Both the position numbers and the translations under genes were made by a program. Below the pieces are notes generated by a model, which saw nothing but the letters and a program-made list of their open reading frames with translations, did no database searches and was not told the DNA's origin. A stretch of 64,000 nucleotides of DNA from Microcebus murinus (taxonomy: Eukaryota; Chordata; Mammalia; Primates; Cheirogaleidae), in assembly GCF_040939455.1 (NCBI RefSeq), contig NC_134108.1, positions 3,315,501 to 3,379,500 on the forward strand, written 5' to 3'. Positions 37,381 through 49,583 of the stretch are shown in pieces. Positions within the stretch are counted from its first letter, which is position 1; every line of letters begins with the position of its first letter.

Positions 37381-38516
37381 ACCTGGCTACCTGGTCTCTG
37401 TGACTGTCCGGAGATTTCAGCGGGTTCTGCTCAGTCACATTTCTGGCTTGTCTTCTAGGTAACCTCTAAAATATTTGGTCTTAACAAGGTTTGACCTTGG
37501 ACGTCATTCCTTCTCCACATTCTCCCCACGGGTGGTCAAATAGGTTTTCATGTTTTAAATGCCACTGGCACGCTGATGACTCTCGTTCGAAATCCCGATG
37601 ACCTCTAGACTAACTGCTTACCTGATATTGCTATTTGAATGAATAACAGACATTGCAGACTTAAGATGCCCAAAATGGAAGTGGGATCTAAGTACCCCCG
37701 CTCCTCCTCCGCTTTGCCACGTCTTAGCAAATAGCACCGCCACTCGCGCGACACACAGCTCTAGGGATCATACTGGATTCTTCTATTTCCAGCCTCCTAA
37801 GGTGACTTTGCCAGCATGTCCTGTGAGCTCTATTTGTAAAATATTTCCTGAGCTCTATGGATAAAATATTTCCTTTAATTGAATTTTCTCCAGCCAGTGG
37901 CCGCTCATCCAGGGCGCCATCAAATACCGGCTGCCTGACTGCAGTGGCTTCCACCTGACCGCCCCACCCTGCCCTCTGCAACCCGCTCCCCACGTAGCAT
38001 CCTCCCTCGGCGACGTCTCAGAAACAGGAATCGTTCTGACTCATGCGACTTCCGCTGCACTTAGGAAAAGACGTCCTCTCCCCGCCAGGCCTACGCCCCC
38101 GGCACCTACACGGCCCAGCCCTCTCGCCGCACTCACCGCGTGTCAAGCATGACCTCGGGGGTGGCCCTTCCCGGAGCCATGACTCTGCAGTGTGACTTTG
38201 GAGCGGCTCCCACGAGAGATGACGTCTCTTTCTCTGCCCCAGGCATCTGGGCTGGCCGGGTGGCTGGCCCCGACTGAAGGGTTGCAGCAGGGTGACATGT
38301 CAGCTCCGAGTCCAGGAGGCAGGAGGCCTGGGGAGCTTTTGCTAGTGCTCCGGGGCCACCTCGAGGCCGACACGAAGGGGCGCACTTGCAGTGCTGTCAC
38401 CACCCCAGCCCCTTGCTGGGACCCCGGGCTGTGCTCTTCTCACCGTCTGCTTCTTGGGGTACACCTCGCACACTTCTGGTGCAGATGTCTCCAGGGGGGA
38501 CCCTGGGAGGCTGTGT
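37381..38516. other. Unique sequence
   Basis: An imperfect local repeat lies at about 37820-37880, with CTGTGAGCTCTATTTGTAAAATATTTCC and GAGCTCTATGGATAAAATATTTCC sharing the core AAAATATTTCCT (quoted here in part). No gene. Confidence 0.35.
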
Positions 38517-38703
38517 GAAAATGTTATGCTCCCCTTTTCCTGGCTTAAATTAGGGGGGATACACCTTTTGCCTGGGTAGGGGTAGGGGGCACATTGTACT
38601 CTTCAAAACAATTGCTCCAAGAAAAGATCAGTTTTTTTTTTTCTCTCTCTCTTCCTGATCAGTCTCCTGAACACAGGCTGGGAGTGGGGGATGGGGGTGG
38701 GGG
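38517..38703 (+). repeat. Direct duplication, copy 1
   Basis: Starts GAAAATGTTATGCTCCCCTT and runs through CACCTTTTGCCTGGGTAGGG and ATTGTACTCTTCAAAACAAT to TCTCCTGAACACAGGCTGGG. It is nearly identical to copy 2 at 38916. It lacks TG...CA ends and a poly(A) tail, so a local duplication is more likely than two transposon insertions. Confidence 0.85.
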
Positions 38704-38915
38704 ATGTGGTTTGGGACCGCCCTTTCCTGACAGGTCATGGGCTGCTCCCATGGTGACCACGCTGGCCCACGCGTGGCGGGGCGCACCTGGCCGGCCACTG
38801 TCCACATGGCTGTCTCTTCTCACCCGCCCATCACAGACAGCTCCATCCACCTCTTGCTTTTAGACTTTTTCTCAATAAGGGCCAGGTACTCAGTCCTTAT
38901 GTCTTATAAACTGGG
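38704..38915. other. Spacer between the two duplicate copies
   Basis: Single-copy, GC-rich sequence of about 212 bp. It has no counterpart after copy 2. Confidence 0.6.
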
Positions 38916-39101
38916 GAAAATGTTATGCTCCCCTTTTCCTGGCTTGAATTAGGGGGAATACACCTTTTGCCTGGGTAGGGGTAGGGGGCACGTTGTACTC
39001 TTCAAAACAATTGCTCCAAGAAAACATCAGTTTTTGTTTTGTTTTTGCCTCTTTCTGATCAGTCTCCTGAACACAGGCTGGGGGTGGGGGGGGGGTGGCC
39101 C
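38916..39101 (+). repeat. Direct duplication, copy 2
   Basis: Same landmarks in the same order as copy 1, offset by 399 bp. Differences are few single bases and the length of the T-rich and G-rich runs. Flanks on both sides differ from those of copy 1, which sets the unit at about 185 bp. Confidence 0.85.
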
Positions 39102-42100
39102 AGAGGTTTATCGTCTTGTCCCTGCCCTGTTTGTCGTGGCTCAGGCATCTCTTTAGAACACAGGGATGCTCGAAATCCATTGTCTGCAGCAGCAGGAATT
39201 CTGACTGGGAAAGCCGAGTTTAACGTGTTTAATATCTTAGTTCCTTAAAAGGTGGCTGAGACCGGACCAGTGAGCAAACCTGTGTTCAGAGAGGTTGAGA
39301 GAAAGGCCCCAGCAATGCCAGGGCCGGCCAGGGGGCGGCCCAGGAGGTTCCCAGGACTCGGGAGGGAGGGAGGGAGGAATGTGATTGCCCAGCATGAAGA
39401 TAATCAATGTCCTATTTACAACAATGACCTATGATGCTGTTATTCTTATTTCACACATGAGGAAACAGGGGCTTGCACTAGTTACATTATTTTTGCTGTT
39501 TTCTAGGCAAAAGAGAGGACAATATTTTGGTAACATTGCTAAGGGTATTGTCACTCAGTAAAGATGTGTTTTATTTTCTGTTTTCATTTAATGAATAATT
39601 TCGATCACACTGTTTTGTTAATCATACACACGCTAAAGACTAGCATGATAATTAGTTTTAACATCCCATAATGTTACTTTCTTTGACGTCCCTGTTTCAT
39701 TTCACACGGAACCCTCATCCACCAGGTGATGGATACATTGCTTCCGTACTGCAGGGAAGTGACTGTGCTACTTCATTCCTGCCCTAATATTAATATGTTT
39801 AAACGTTTTAGTAGGCTGGGCTATTGAAAAAAAAATCATGAGAACATCCAAATGCACTCCCTGTTTCTCCCAAGCCTTTCCCTAAATCCTTCCCTAAATT
39901 CTTAAATGACCTCACTCTTGTCAACTCTACCATCTCCCGCGTGCATCTATTTCTACGAGTTTATCTGTGGCACTTTGGCTATCTGAGCAAATATTCATTC
40001 AGAATGAGGCAAAAACACTCAGTGCAAGGTTCCAAAGGAAACCAATCACGCACTCTTTATCTGACTGCACACAGAGAATGTAGGAACAGTTGTCAAGTGC
40101 TTTTTAGTCTATGTAGAGATAAGAGACTCTTTCTCCCATTCCAATTTATCATTGCCCATTGGAATATTTACCCAGTGTCAGGAAAACAACCCCGGGCATT
40201 CATTTCCTACATTAATAGCCTGACAGTTACAGGTGCCCAAATGGCTTTTTTTTTTTTTTCAGATAGCCCCACTGTCATTATTTTTACTGTCTGTTGATTA
40301 GATATTTCTTGATATAACAAACTTGACGGGGCTCTTAAAATGTAAGGCCTGACATCATCGGGGTTTTAGATAGTTTGGACTGAACGGTGTTGGATTCCGC
40401 CTCGCTCAATCAGATCGCGACTTTCGCTGGAGGCAGAAACGTGAATACATTAGAGTCACAGGATCAGCCTTTCATATCAGAACTAATGGGATGCACAGTT
40501 TAGACAAAAAAAAAAAATAATCCTAGCAACGCTGCCAGCATTCGTATCAGGCAAGCAGCTGGGCTCACATGCTGCCTTTCCTCTCTCCCCAAACCCGTCT
40601 ACACGGACGATGTCAAAAGGTCGCCGTTGCTTACAGCTGCGACTCCCTGAGATCTTTCATCAGGATAACCGGCTTCGAGGTGATGCCATCTGTCTTCATT
40701 TATCTCTGCAGAGAGTCCAGTTTAAAAAAAAAAATGAAATGTCTGTCTGAGTTAAGATTTTAGGGTAGTTGAAGCCACGCCGAAATCTCTAACAATTAAT
40801 TTTCCCCATGCGGCGGTCGAATCCGCTTTACATCACAGTAAACGTCAAATGTACACAAACACAGCGAAGACGCAAAAATGCTTTGCTTTAGAAAATAAAA
40901 CAGGAGCAAATTCTTATGGCGGAAATTATTTGCATTTCCCTTGTGTATCTCTTGCAAAACAGACAAACAGAACAGCAAAACCGAAAAAGCACGGCTGTGC
41001 CCCGCGGGCTGCTCGTTGTTCGTTCCCTGTGGTCGGGCGGGCCGGGCGGGGCGTGCACAGGGCCGCGCGGCCGTCGGTGAGGGCTTCTCCTCCGGGTGAA
41101 GAGGCCACGAGTAAGTTCGCAAATTGAAATGGCATCGAGAATGTTAGTTCACAAAATACAATTACTTGAACCGAAAACTGACCTGCTCACAAGAACAATG
41201 CACCATATTTTACAAAAGCATTTTAGGAGGTCTCTAAAAGAGTTTGCTGTCTTATGTGCTTACTCAAGCAGCTGCGATACCCGCCCGCAGCGGAGCCCTC
41301 CTCGCGTGGGGCTGTTTTTATTACAGATAATAATTCTGACTCAATTCCTTTGTATCTACTGTTCGAGACACATATTAAGAAGTATCTTATAGCCACCTCC
41401 AGTACGGAGCAAATGCAAAACCTTAGGAAAGAATTCGACCATTGCATGGGTCCAAGAATGTTTAAAGAAAAATATATCTGGCAATTTCTTTTCCTTCCTT
41501 CCTTCCATATTTTATAAGTGAGTCTCAAGACATTCTGGCAGCTCGTGACAAATTCTCCCTCTGTATGTATGTACATTCTATGTTCCAGTAATTCCATGTT
41601 TATGTTTATATGTTTCCATTGAAATCCAATTAATCATGATAACTGATTGATTATTTAGAATCGAAACTGAATCAAAGTTAATATCAGGTAAGAATTTACT
41701 CCAGACATCCTCAAAGAATTATATTCCATGAAATACAATGAAAAAAAATTCTCACCAATATCTTTACCATAGTAACTGAGCCTTGTTGCAGGGAGCTCAT
41801 TTCCCCCAATCCTGAGGTTTCCCTGTAAGCAGAGTGTTTCCCAGAAACCCCACTGGTTTCTCCCTGCCCCCGTTTCCTTTGCGATTTGGTGGGAGGCAAA
41901 ACTTGGCGAGGAAAGCACAGCTGTTCTTCTCCCTGTCCTGGACCCAGGCTTTCCTCACTACGCTAAGTTGTCCGCTCTTCTACGGGAAGCCCCACTGCAA
42001 CCTGGGATAATGGGAAGACTTCCAGGGCCTCATTCCTGTAACTCGGTGGGCTCACATCCCTACTCTCTGGATCAGTCTTAGTAATCCCATTGCCTGAAAA

Positions 42101-42259
42101 TTCTTTAACATTATTAAAGTTAGTTTGAGTCAAAAGATAATATGCTGAATTTCTGTCTGAATTTCCATGCTTTCTCCATCGGCTCAGATCTTGCATTATG
42201 AAGAGGTGTCTACTTACTGGGATCCCTAGAATTGCAATAATTTTCGACAAGTTGTTTAT
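39102..42259. other. Unique sequence with small simple repeats
   Basis: Contains a GGGA run at 39361-39375, a possible MIR fragment near 39430-39490 (TTATTTCACACATGAGGAAA), a T run near 40240-40259, A-runs near 40508 and 40723, and a short CpG-rich patch at 41020-41100. No exon is supported. Parts such as 41110-41470 look like non-repetitive, balanced sequence that could be conserved, which I cannot test. Confidence 0.35.
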
Positions 42260-42555
42260 GTTTAATTTTTTTAGAGATGGGGTCTCACTCTGTTACCCTG
42301 GCCGGAGTGCAGTGGTGCAATCATAGCTCACTGTAACCTTCAACTCCTGGACTCAAGTGATCCTCCCACCTCAGCCTCCTGAGTAGATGGGACTTCAGGT
42401 ACCTGCTGCCACACCTAACTTCTTAAAATTTTTGTTGAGAAGGGGTCTCACTGTGTTGCCTAGGCTAATCTCAAACTCTTGGCTCCAACTGATCCTCCTG
42501 CCTCAGCCTCCCGAAGTGCTGGCATTACAGATGTGGGTGACCACACCTGGCCAAG
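42260..42555 (-). mobile_element. Old dimeric Alu (J-like), antisense
   Basis: The reverse complement of a dimeric Alu: T-rich start, GAGATGGGGTCTCACTCTGT, GCCTCCTGAGTAGATGGGAC, then a second unit with AGAAGGGGTCTCACTGTGTT, ending CACACCTGGCC. It lacks the lemur-type ATATATA linker segment and is strongly diverged. It therefore belongs to the older Alu layer shared by all primates. Confidence 0.9.
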
Positions 42556-43832
42556 TTGTGTTCAAAAATAATGTAAGCTAGTGTCACAAAAAGAGCATGC
42601 AATTCAGTATAAGTAATTCTACAGTGAAAGTATTTGATATTGGTACCCAGCATATTTCTGGATTTTCTAGATCTAGGAATATATTTTAGAATATTTAGTA
42701 GAAAATAGTTGGTTCCCATGGCCTTCATTTCGTTCTGTTTGCCAGAAAACAGAAGAGCCACCTGTCGGGGAATCAGGTACAGTTAGCTACCTTCATCATA
42801 GATTTACCTCTCTGCTACTTCATTAACAGATAGCAAGTCTTGGGGACTCAGACTTCCTCTTCCCTAAGGCTCTGCTTCCCAAACCCACAGATTAGAACCC
42901 CAGGGAGCTCGTCCTGAGCTGCACCCTAACTATCGGGGGCCATATGGTCTTCTGTGCAACCACTGTGTTTTCCACTTAACCCATAATTCCTTCAACTTCC
43001 CAACTGGTGGATGACACCTTCTGTCTCCTCCTGGGTTTGCGAGCCACCACAACATTCCCGACACCATCTTCACATGCACGTTTCCATGCAAAAGACTCCC
43101 TAAACTGTGTGGCGTGTACGCTGGGCACTGTGGAGCATTACATCTTGTTCTTAGAATCATCCTTGACTCAAAGACCCCAGAGGAAGCCAGGCCTAGAGAC
43201 CCGTCCGCTTGGCTTGGTGCTGGGAGTGATGCACAAGCTGTGGTTTTAGCGGCTGGTTGGCAGATCCGGGTTGCTGTCAGCTGGCCTGGTGTGGTTCCGC
43301 TTGGATCCCTCACTACTCACCTGTGTGTGGGGCCCGCAGAGGAACACAAGCTGCCCACGCCCAGGAGCCGGCGGCCTCACGTGGGCTCTGACTCTGTTCT
43401 CGTCAGCCGGCTGCTCCTGGCCAGGAATATGGGATCTGTCAGGCGAAGTGTAGTGTCAGGCCGCAGTTTGCTGGTTTGCATAAATAGCATTTTTGGTGCG
43501 ATGCCTTGGGGCTTTGTCCCCGTGCTGTGCTGCTGGGGACAGAGCCTGTTAGAGCAGCAGCGATGCTCAGGTCCTAGCAGGGGGGCCCAGCCCCTGCTGT
43601 GGGTGGGAAGAAGAGGACCAGGGACAGAGTATCAACCCATCTGTGTGCTGCCAGGTGTCCATCCCATCCACAAGACACCGTTAGAACCACACCTGTTTTA
43701 AAGAGGAAATGGACCAGGCAGCACTGCAAAAACAGGAGAGATCTGAAGCGAGCTTTCTAAGGTAGCAAAGCTGGTGTATGATGGGTCTAAAAATACAGGA
43801 TCGTTTACGTTGTGAAAATAGTAACTAAATGC
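42556..43832. other. Unique sequence
   Basis: A 195-codon + strand frame (43114-43701) and a 127-codon minus-strand frame overlap here without domains. No splice signals frame them convincingly. Confidence 0.3.
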
Positions 43833-44294
43833 TGTGAGTCCTCACTTAAGGTCATCCCTGGGTTCTTGGAAACTGTGGCTTTAAGCAAAACGATGCATAA
43901 TGAAACCAGTTTTACCACAGGCTAATTGATATAAACAAGAATTAAGTTTATATCTAGGGCATATTTCTGGACACAAAAATGTCACTAAACTTCTATATAA
44001 AGACTCAAAGCGCTTCTAGTATTAAACATTGAAATACACGTGAGCATTCATACACTTTAAGAAAGATTAATAACAGCAGATAAGATATTAGTAATTTACT
44101 CACGTTTGATGAGTCAGGGAGTGATGGGAGGACAGAATGGTGGTAGTTAAACCAAGGAATAAATGTTTGCAAAGTGAACCTTCTTAGACGTACCTCTGAC
44201 TGCCGGGCAGCGCGAAGCTAACAGTCGCAAAGCAGCCAGCCCGCTGGGCGCTTCAGTCCAGTCTTGTTTATCGTTGTGCGTGTGCATGATTATC
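43833..44294 (+). mobile_element. Interspersed repeat, probably DNA transposon-derived
   Basis: GAGTCCTCACTTAAGGTCAT, GGTTCTTGGAAACTGTGGCT, TTAAGCAAAACGATGCATAA, ATTAAACATTGAAATACACG and TTGATGAGTCAGGGAGTGAT follow a medium-copy mammalian repeat that I recall as Tigger/MER-like. The exact family is unsure. Confidence 0.5.
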
Positions 44295-45168
44295 ACAGAC
44301 TTTACCAATTTTCATTTGACGGCGATTTGTCTTCATTCATTCGCTCATTCATTCATTTTCCAAACTGGATTCCAGTTCAGGGTGGAGGGTGGCCAGAGCT
44401 TCCCCCGGACCCTGGGGAGGACGCCCTTCCCTGGCAGGGCGGACCCTCACACATCCCTCACTCAGTGCGACTCGACTCAGGACTTCTATAAAAGCCACAT
44501 CACCACAGGGGCACGTCTCTAGGCTGTGGGGGAAACCGGGTACCCACAGGAACCCACATGGGGAGAACGGCACACCCCACACGGTTAGCAGCCCCAGCCA
44601 GAGACTGATTATTTTTTTTTTGTCATCAAGGTTATAACAAAATGATATTGAATAAAAATGGCATTCATCGAGTACCTGCTATATATATATATATTTTTTT
44701 TCCTGTCAATTTCCAACTTTCTCTGTGAAAGTACAATTTTTTCATTTCTCAGCTGTCACACCGCAAGCACAGAACACCTGATGGCTTTCTAATTCATGCA
44801 CCACGTGCTTGCTTTCTTGAAAATTATTTCCCCACCAGCTTATCAGATGGGAGACTCAAGCCACTCACTCAGCCGGTTTCTGACATGGAGCGAGGATTGG
44901 TGACACAAGCTTGGGCAACATCTGGTTGACACGAAACCACAGAAATTTGAAGACAAGGAGAGCCCTAAACTATGAAGCAGCAGTCCTCAGCTCACTCCCG
45001 TGTGCATTTCTGGGAGGATACTGGGAGTATCCCATTGTGAATAAGGAGCATTAGGGTGAAGCCAGGGTGTGAGATTCAGACTGGAACCTGGAACGCTCGC
45101 TTTGCATGGCAAATGGCACCATGACCACGGAGCCCGCATCTCGCAGGTTTATTTTAGTTGCTTTACGA
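44295..45168. other. Unique sequence with short simple repeats
   Basis: An ATTC run at 44333-44358 and a TATATA plus T run near 44682-44701. No gene. Confidence 0.35.
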
Positions 45169-45170
45169 TA

Positions 45171-45548
45171 CAGTTGACCCTTGAACAGCACCAGTTTAAA
45201 CTGCCTGGGCCACTTATACACAGGTTTTCTTCCTCCTCTGCCATGCCTGTGACCGCAAGACCAGCCCCTTTTCTCCTCCTCCGTGGCCCGCTCAACGTGA
45301 GGACGGCCAGGATGGAGACTTTTATGATGACCCACTTCCAATTAGTGAACAGTGAATATATTTTCGCTTCCTTGTGATTTTAAGAACATCTTATTTTTTT
45401 CTAGTTTATTGTTAGTGTACAGCATATAATACATATACAATATGTGTGTTCACCCACTGCTGTATTATTGGTAAGACTTTGGTCAACAGTAGGCTGTTAG
45501 TAGTTACATTTTGGAGGAGTCAAAAGCCATGCTTGGATTTTTGACTCT
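45171..45548 (+). mobile_element. Tigger2/MER2-type DNA transposon
   Basis: Starts at a TA (45169-45170) with CAGTTGACCCTTGAACAGCA, the Tigger2/MER2 terminal repeat. It then has AACTGCCTGGGCCACTTATA, GATGACCCACTTCCAATTAG (the C-terminal end of the old transposase frame) and TCAACAGTAGGCTGTTAGTA, GGAGTCAAAAGCC. The right terminal repeat is cut off by the TG repeat at 45549. Confidence 0.75.
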
Positions 45549-45573
45549 GTGTGTGTGTGTGTGTGTGTGTGTG
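45549..45573 (+). repeat. TG dinucleotide repeat
   Basis: About 12 uninterrupted TG units at the broken end of the Tigger copy. Likely length-variable. Confidence 0.95.
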
Positions 45574-46154
45574 GAGGGCTGAGTGATTCCCCTAACTCCT
45601 GCCTTGTTCAAGGGTCAGCTGAGTTAATGCGTGCTGAGGTTCTAACATATTGTAAACCCTGCAAATTAAAGGCAAGGTTTCTGGAGACCAAATTTGTAGT
45701 CAATATAGAAAACAAAGGGGCCCAGAAATACAGGTTCTTGCTGTTCTTTTATTTATTTTTTTCTCTTAAGAAGGTTAAATGAGTTAAAATTGGCTATGTT
45801 GGAACAGATCTTATTACTGTCTTCCATTTCACATTTCATGTGTTTTTCATTTCTGGCAGAAGAAATGGAATAGTGAGTTTGGGATGGAATTTGAATGAAG
45901 CTTGTGATCATCAAACACCCAGTGTTAGCTCTTGAGAACACACCGGTGGGAAGGGAAGCTTGTTATCCAACGGTGTCCCAGCAGGGCAGCTGTTGACGGA
46001 GATCAGAGGTGACGTGGGACAGAGCGCAGCCCCCTCTCCAGTGGCAGGTGGAATGACAGCCTCTGTGACGTTTCTGAGGACGGTCTCCCTGCATTCGTGG
46101 ACTCTTCCCGCTGCCCTGTCTAATCATGCAATTGGATCATCAGTATTATGATGT
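45574..46154. other. Unique sequence
   Basis: Nothing recognised. Confidence 0.3.
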
Positions 46155-46790
46155 CCGTTTTTTAGATTTTTATTTTTGATTGACGTAATAATTTATGGGG
46201 CACACATTTATGGGGCACATAGCGATGGATGTTTTGATACACACAATGCATAGTGATCAAATCAGAGTAATTAGCATATCCGTCACCTCAGACATTTATC
46301 ATTTGTTTGTATTGGGAATATTCAAAATACTCTCTTCTGGCTATTTGAAAATATATAATAAATTATTACTTATAGGAAGCCTACAACGCTATAGAATTCT
46401 AGAAATTATTTCTGCTGTGTCCTTTAACCACTCTCTCCCTATCCTTCCCTCCCCCTACCTTTCCCAGCCTTTAGAAACCACCACTCTACTTCTACGAGAT
46501 CAGATTGTTTTAGCTTGTGCATATGAGCGGGAACGTGCCGTATTTGTCTTTCTGTGCCTGACTTATTTCACTTAACACAATGTCTCCCAGGCTCATCCAT
46601 GCTGCAGCAAATGACAGGACTCAGTTCTTTTTCATGGCTGAATAGTATTCCATTGTGTGTATATACCACATTTTCCTTATCCATTCATCTGCTGTTGGAC
46701 AGTTAACAACCATGTCTCGATTACTGGGAATAGTGCTGCAGTAAACACTGGGGGTGCAGAAATCACTTTGATAAGCCAATACTGTGATCT
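46155..46790 (-). mobile_element. L1MA-type LINE 3' end, antisense
   Basis: Reverse complement of an L1MA/L1P 3' end. Landmarks are ATTTATGGGGCACATAGCGA, GTGATCAAATCAGAGTAATT, CTCTCTCCCTATCCTTCCCT, CATATGAGCGGGAACGTGCC, TATTTCACTTAACACAATGT and AATAGTATTCCATTGTGTGT. It is 5'-truncated within ORF2. Confidence 0.88.
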
Positions 46791-47109
46791 TCTTGAAAGT
46801 AACAGATTGGGCACAACTTGACCCAGGAAAAGATGTCGTCCCCCTCTCACTCTCTGGCCCCTTTACTCATTCGTCACTTACATTTTGAATGCTTGCCGTG
46901 GACAAGGGGCAGGTGCCCTGGGGAATGCCCGTGTAAGATGTGGGTGGGTCCTACATTCAAGAACAAAGGGATGCCCCAATTCTTTTAAAGTGACCTGAAA
47001 ATATAAAATATACATCTTTCACTTTCTCCACCTAAGTGTATTTAAACATAATGTCAGAATATGCATAGACTCTGTTTTCTTTAATTATAGCGTGGGGGTC
47101 ACCTCTTAG
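46791..47109. other. Unique sequence
   Basis: Nothing recognised. Confidence 0.3.
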
Positions 47110-47265
47110 ATTATCAGTTCTCAAATCTGACAGCTGTAGAACTTGTAAAAATGGTGGTTGCACCCCCATTGCTCCCCCAATACAGCACCCTCCTGCCTGC
47201 AGAGCGGGTCCTAAGAACACGATTCTGGGGTTCTGACGTAGGGCACCACACTTTGATATATACGT
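47110..47265 (+). mobile_element. MER5A-like hAT transposon fragment
   Basis: TTATCAGTTCTCAAATCTGA, AGAACTTGTAAAAATGGTGG and ACGATTCTGGGGTTCTGACG resemble MER5A; diverged. Confidence 0.4.
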
Positions 47266-48360
47266 ATGTAAGATATTAACTCTTGTTTCTAGTCCAGGCG
47301 CAAAATGGAAAAAGTCCTTAAAATCATGTTGTCGTTATATGAGCTTTGCAAAAGCACCATGTTTGCTATGCCTTTTGGCATTTTAGATCTTATATATTTA
47401 TAATGCTAAAAATGGATAAAATTGTGTCTGAAAATATCAGTACTGAATTTACAAGGCTCTGAAAAAATCTTACAGTTTTGTGAAAAGTTTAGCTGCATGA
47501 GAGTCATCTGATCTCTTTTCTGTGGCAGAATGGAAATTCCGGTTAGCCAGAAAGACGAGGGTTTTACCGCGCACTCACCTGGATGGATTTCATAATTAGA
47601 CGTTTCACGGGACACAGTCTAGCAACGACAGTGCTTGGGGAGAAGTGGCCCCAGGTTGGTGACATGAGACCCTTCCCGCTCTTCTGCTCCACCGAGTCTA
47701 TGGCACAAGTATTTTCAGCTAGATTTTATTCTGCTTTATGTTTTTAAGAAGGGAGAGGAGAGTTATTTCTTGGCTGAAGATTTAATTCTGATATGAGGCC
47801 GTCCTCAGTCCTCAGACCTTGGCCCATCAGGTTAGTTTCCGGAGAGGAGGACATCCAAGGTAGCGATGAGTTAACAGTGGTAACTCGGGTGAGATGCAAG
47901 CACCTGGGAGACTCCTCGTCTCGTACTGTCCACATGGGAGGAGTAGCCTAGGATTGAGTGCAGCCGTTCTCAGTAAGGCCTGAGTCTAGTTCCATGCCAT
48001 GGCCACTCTAAGAATCAATGTTATCTGGAATTTTATTTAGGTGGCAAAATTTCATGTCGATTTTGTTCTGAGGTGCTGTTCAAGTGCTGGGTTGTTTTGA
48101 ACAACAAGGGGTCCTGTTCATAGAAGCCTATCAGGTATGAAGATAATACGGCAATTCAGCACCTTTTTGTGAAATAATCACAGGTATCTGGAGAACACCA
48201 ACTTTTAATATTTCTTAATGCTGCAGCCCCCGGGACCCCTGGATCTGGGCCGGGAAGGACGAGTGAAGGAGCTTGGGGTGGCAAAGCCACCTGGGCGGGC
48301 GCCCTCGGGCGGGATGTGATGCCGGCTTAGTTATACCCCCTGGAAGCCAGTGCATGAGGT
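47266..48360. other. Unique sequence
   Basis: Nothing recognised. Short frames lack domains. Confidence 0.3.
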
Positions 48361-48850
48361 CCTGTTGCTACACAGCAAATGACGCCAAATGTAGCAGCTG
48401 GAGACAATGAACATTTATTATCTCACTCGGTTTCCGAGGGTCAGGGTTCTGGGGTTGGCACGGCTGGGAGCTTCTGGCTCCGTTTCTTGTGAGCAAACTA
48501 CTGACCAGGGCTCCAGGCATCCGAAGACCTGATGGGGCGGGAGATCTGCCGGCGAGCTCGCTCCCGGGGCTGCTGGCAGAGGCCTCGGCTCCTGGCCACG
48601 GGCCTCTCTGTGGCTGCTCGGGACTCGGCTGCTGGAGTCCCCCAGAATGAGCGACGTGAGAAAAAGTGTGTGTGTGTGTGTGTGTGGGTGTGTGTGTGAG
48701 AGGGAGAGAGAGACAGAGAGAGAGAGAGGAAGAGGAAGATGAAAGCACAGTGTCTTTCATAGCCTGATTTCAGAAGGAACACTCATTACTTCTGCCATAT
48801 TCTCTGGGTCACACACAGCCGGCCTAGTGGGGCGGTGCAGGGGTCACCGG
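48361..48850 (-). mobile_element. MLT1C/D-like MaLR LTR, antisense
   Basis: In reverse it follows MLT1. Landmarks are the LTR end (TTGCTACACAGCAAATGACG), AACATTTATTATCTCACTCG (containing the LTR poly(A) signal), GGTTTCCGAGGGTCAGGGTT, then TTTCATAGCCTGATTTCAGA and ACTTCTGCCATATTCTCTGG. A TG run and a GA run lie inside it at about 48667-48730. Confidence 0.75.
48667..48730 (+). repeat. TG and GA simple repeats inside the LTR
   Basis: GTGTGTG units at 48667-48698 with one GGG interruption, followed by GAGAGAGA-type sequence at 48699-48730. The GA part is a normal expansion point of MLT1 LTRs. Confidence 0.9.
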
Positions 48851-49180
48851 GCCCCACCTATAGCTGAGGGGGCTGGAAGGGCGGCTAGTCCTCTATTTGA
48901 CATGTTTATCTGGAAAATGAGACCTGTTCTTCTGTCTTTTTTCTGGCCTCATTAAATACAAGTAAGCAAGGGTCTAACGAGCTTCTCTTTTCTGGAATAA
49001 GTAGTGAATGCCCAAAATACCTTATAACACTCGTAATGGTGGGGCTTGCTCTTGCACGCCGTGGCCTGCCCGTGCCGGCCCGGCAGGCGCAGGTGGGTGG
49101 TGCTGGGCTGGCAGACTGCATGAGTGATCCCAGCAGCTGGGGGCGAGGACCTGCGCCCTGCGGAGTGACTGCGGGAGCCG
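48851..49180. other. Unique, GC-rich toward the minisatellite
   Basis: No gene seen. CpG-rich from 49030. Confidence 0.35.
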
Positions 49181-49558
49181 GTCACGCCCAGGCCCACCTG
49201 CCACACCCAGGCCCACCTGTAGTCACGCCCAGGCCTACCTGTCATGCCCAGGCCCACCTGTAGTCACACCTAGGCCCACCTATAGTCATGCCCAGGCCCA
49301 CCTGCCACGCCCAGGCCCACCTGTAGTCACGCCCAGGCCCACCTGTAGTCACACCCAGGCCCACCTGTAGTCACGCCCAGGCCCACCTGTAGTCACGCCC
49401 AGGCCCACCTGTAGTCACACCTAGGCCCACCTGTAGTCACGCCCAGGCCCACCTGTAGTCACACCTAGGCCCACCTGTAGTCATGCCCAGGCCCACCTGC
49501 CACGCCCAGGCCCACCTGCCACGCCCAGGCCCACCTGTAGTCACGCCCAGGCCCACCC
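49181..49558 (+). repeat. Minisatellite, 19/22-bp unit, about 18 copies
   Basis: Tandem units of 22 bp (GTAGTCACGCCCAGGCCCAC plus CT) are mixed with 19-bp units (GCCACGCCCAGGCCCACCT) that lack three bases at the start. C/T changes at CpG sites (CACGCCC, CACACCC, CATGCCC) are the main variation. All units share CCAGGCCCACCT or CTAGGCCCACCT. Open frames of 60-101 codons through the array on both strands are artefacts of it. Confidence 0.95.
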
Positions 49559-49583
49559 TCCCCGGTGGCGTTAAAGCCCCTGC

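Noticed and set aside
49181..49558. CRISPR-like array of short repeats
   Set aside because: The units are directly adjacent with no unique spacers, and the context is primate DNA. It is a minisatellite.
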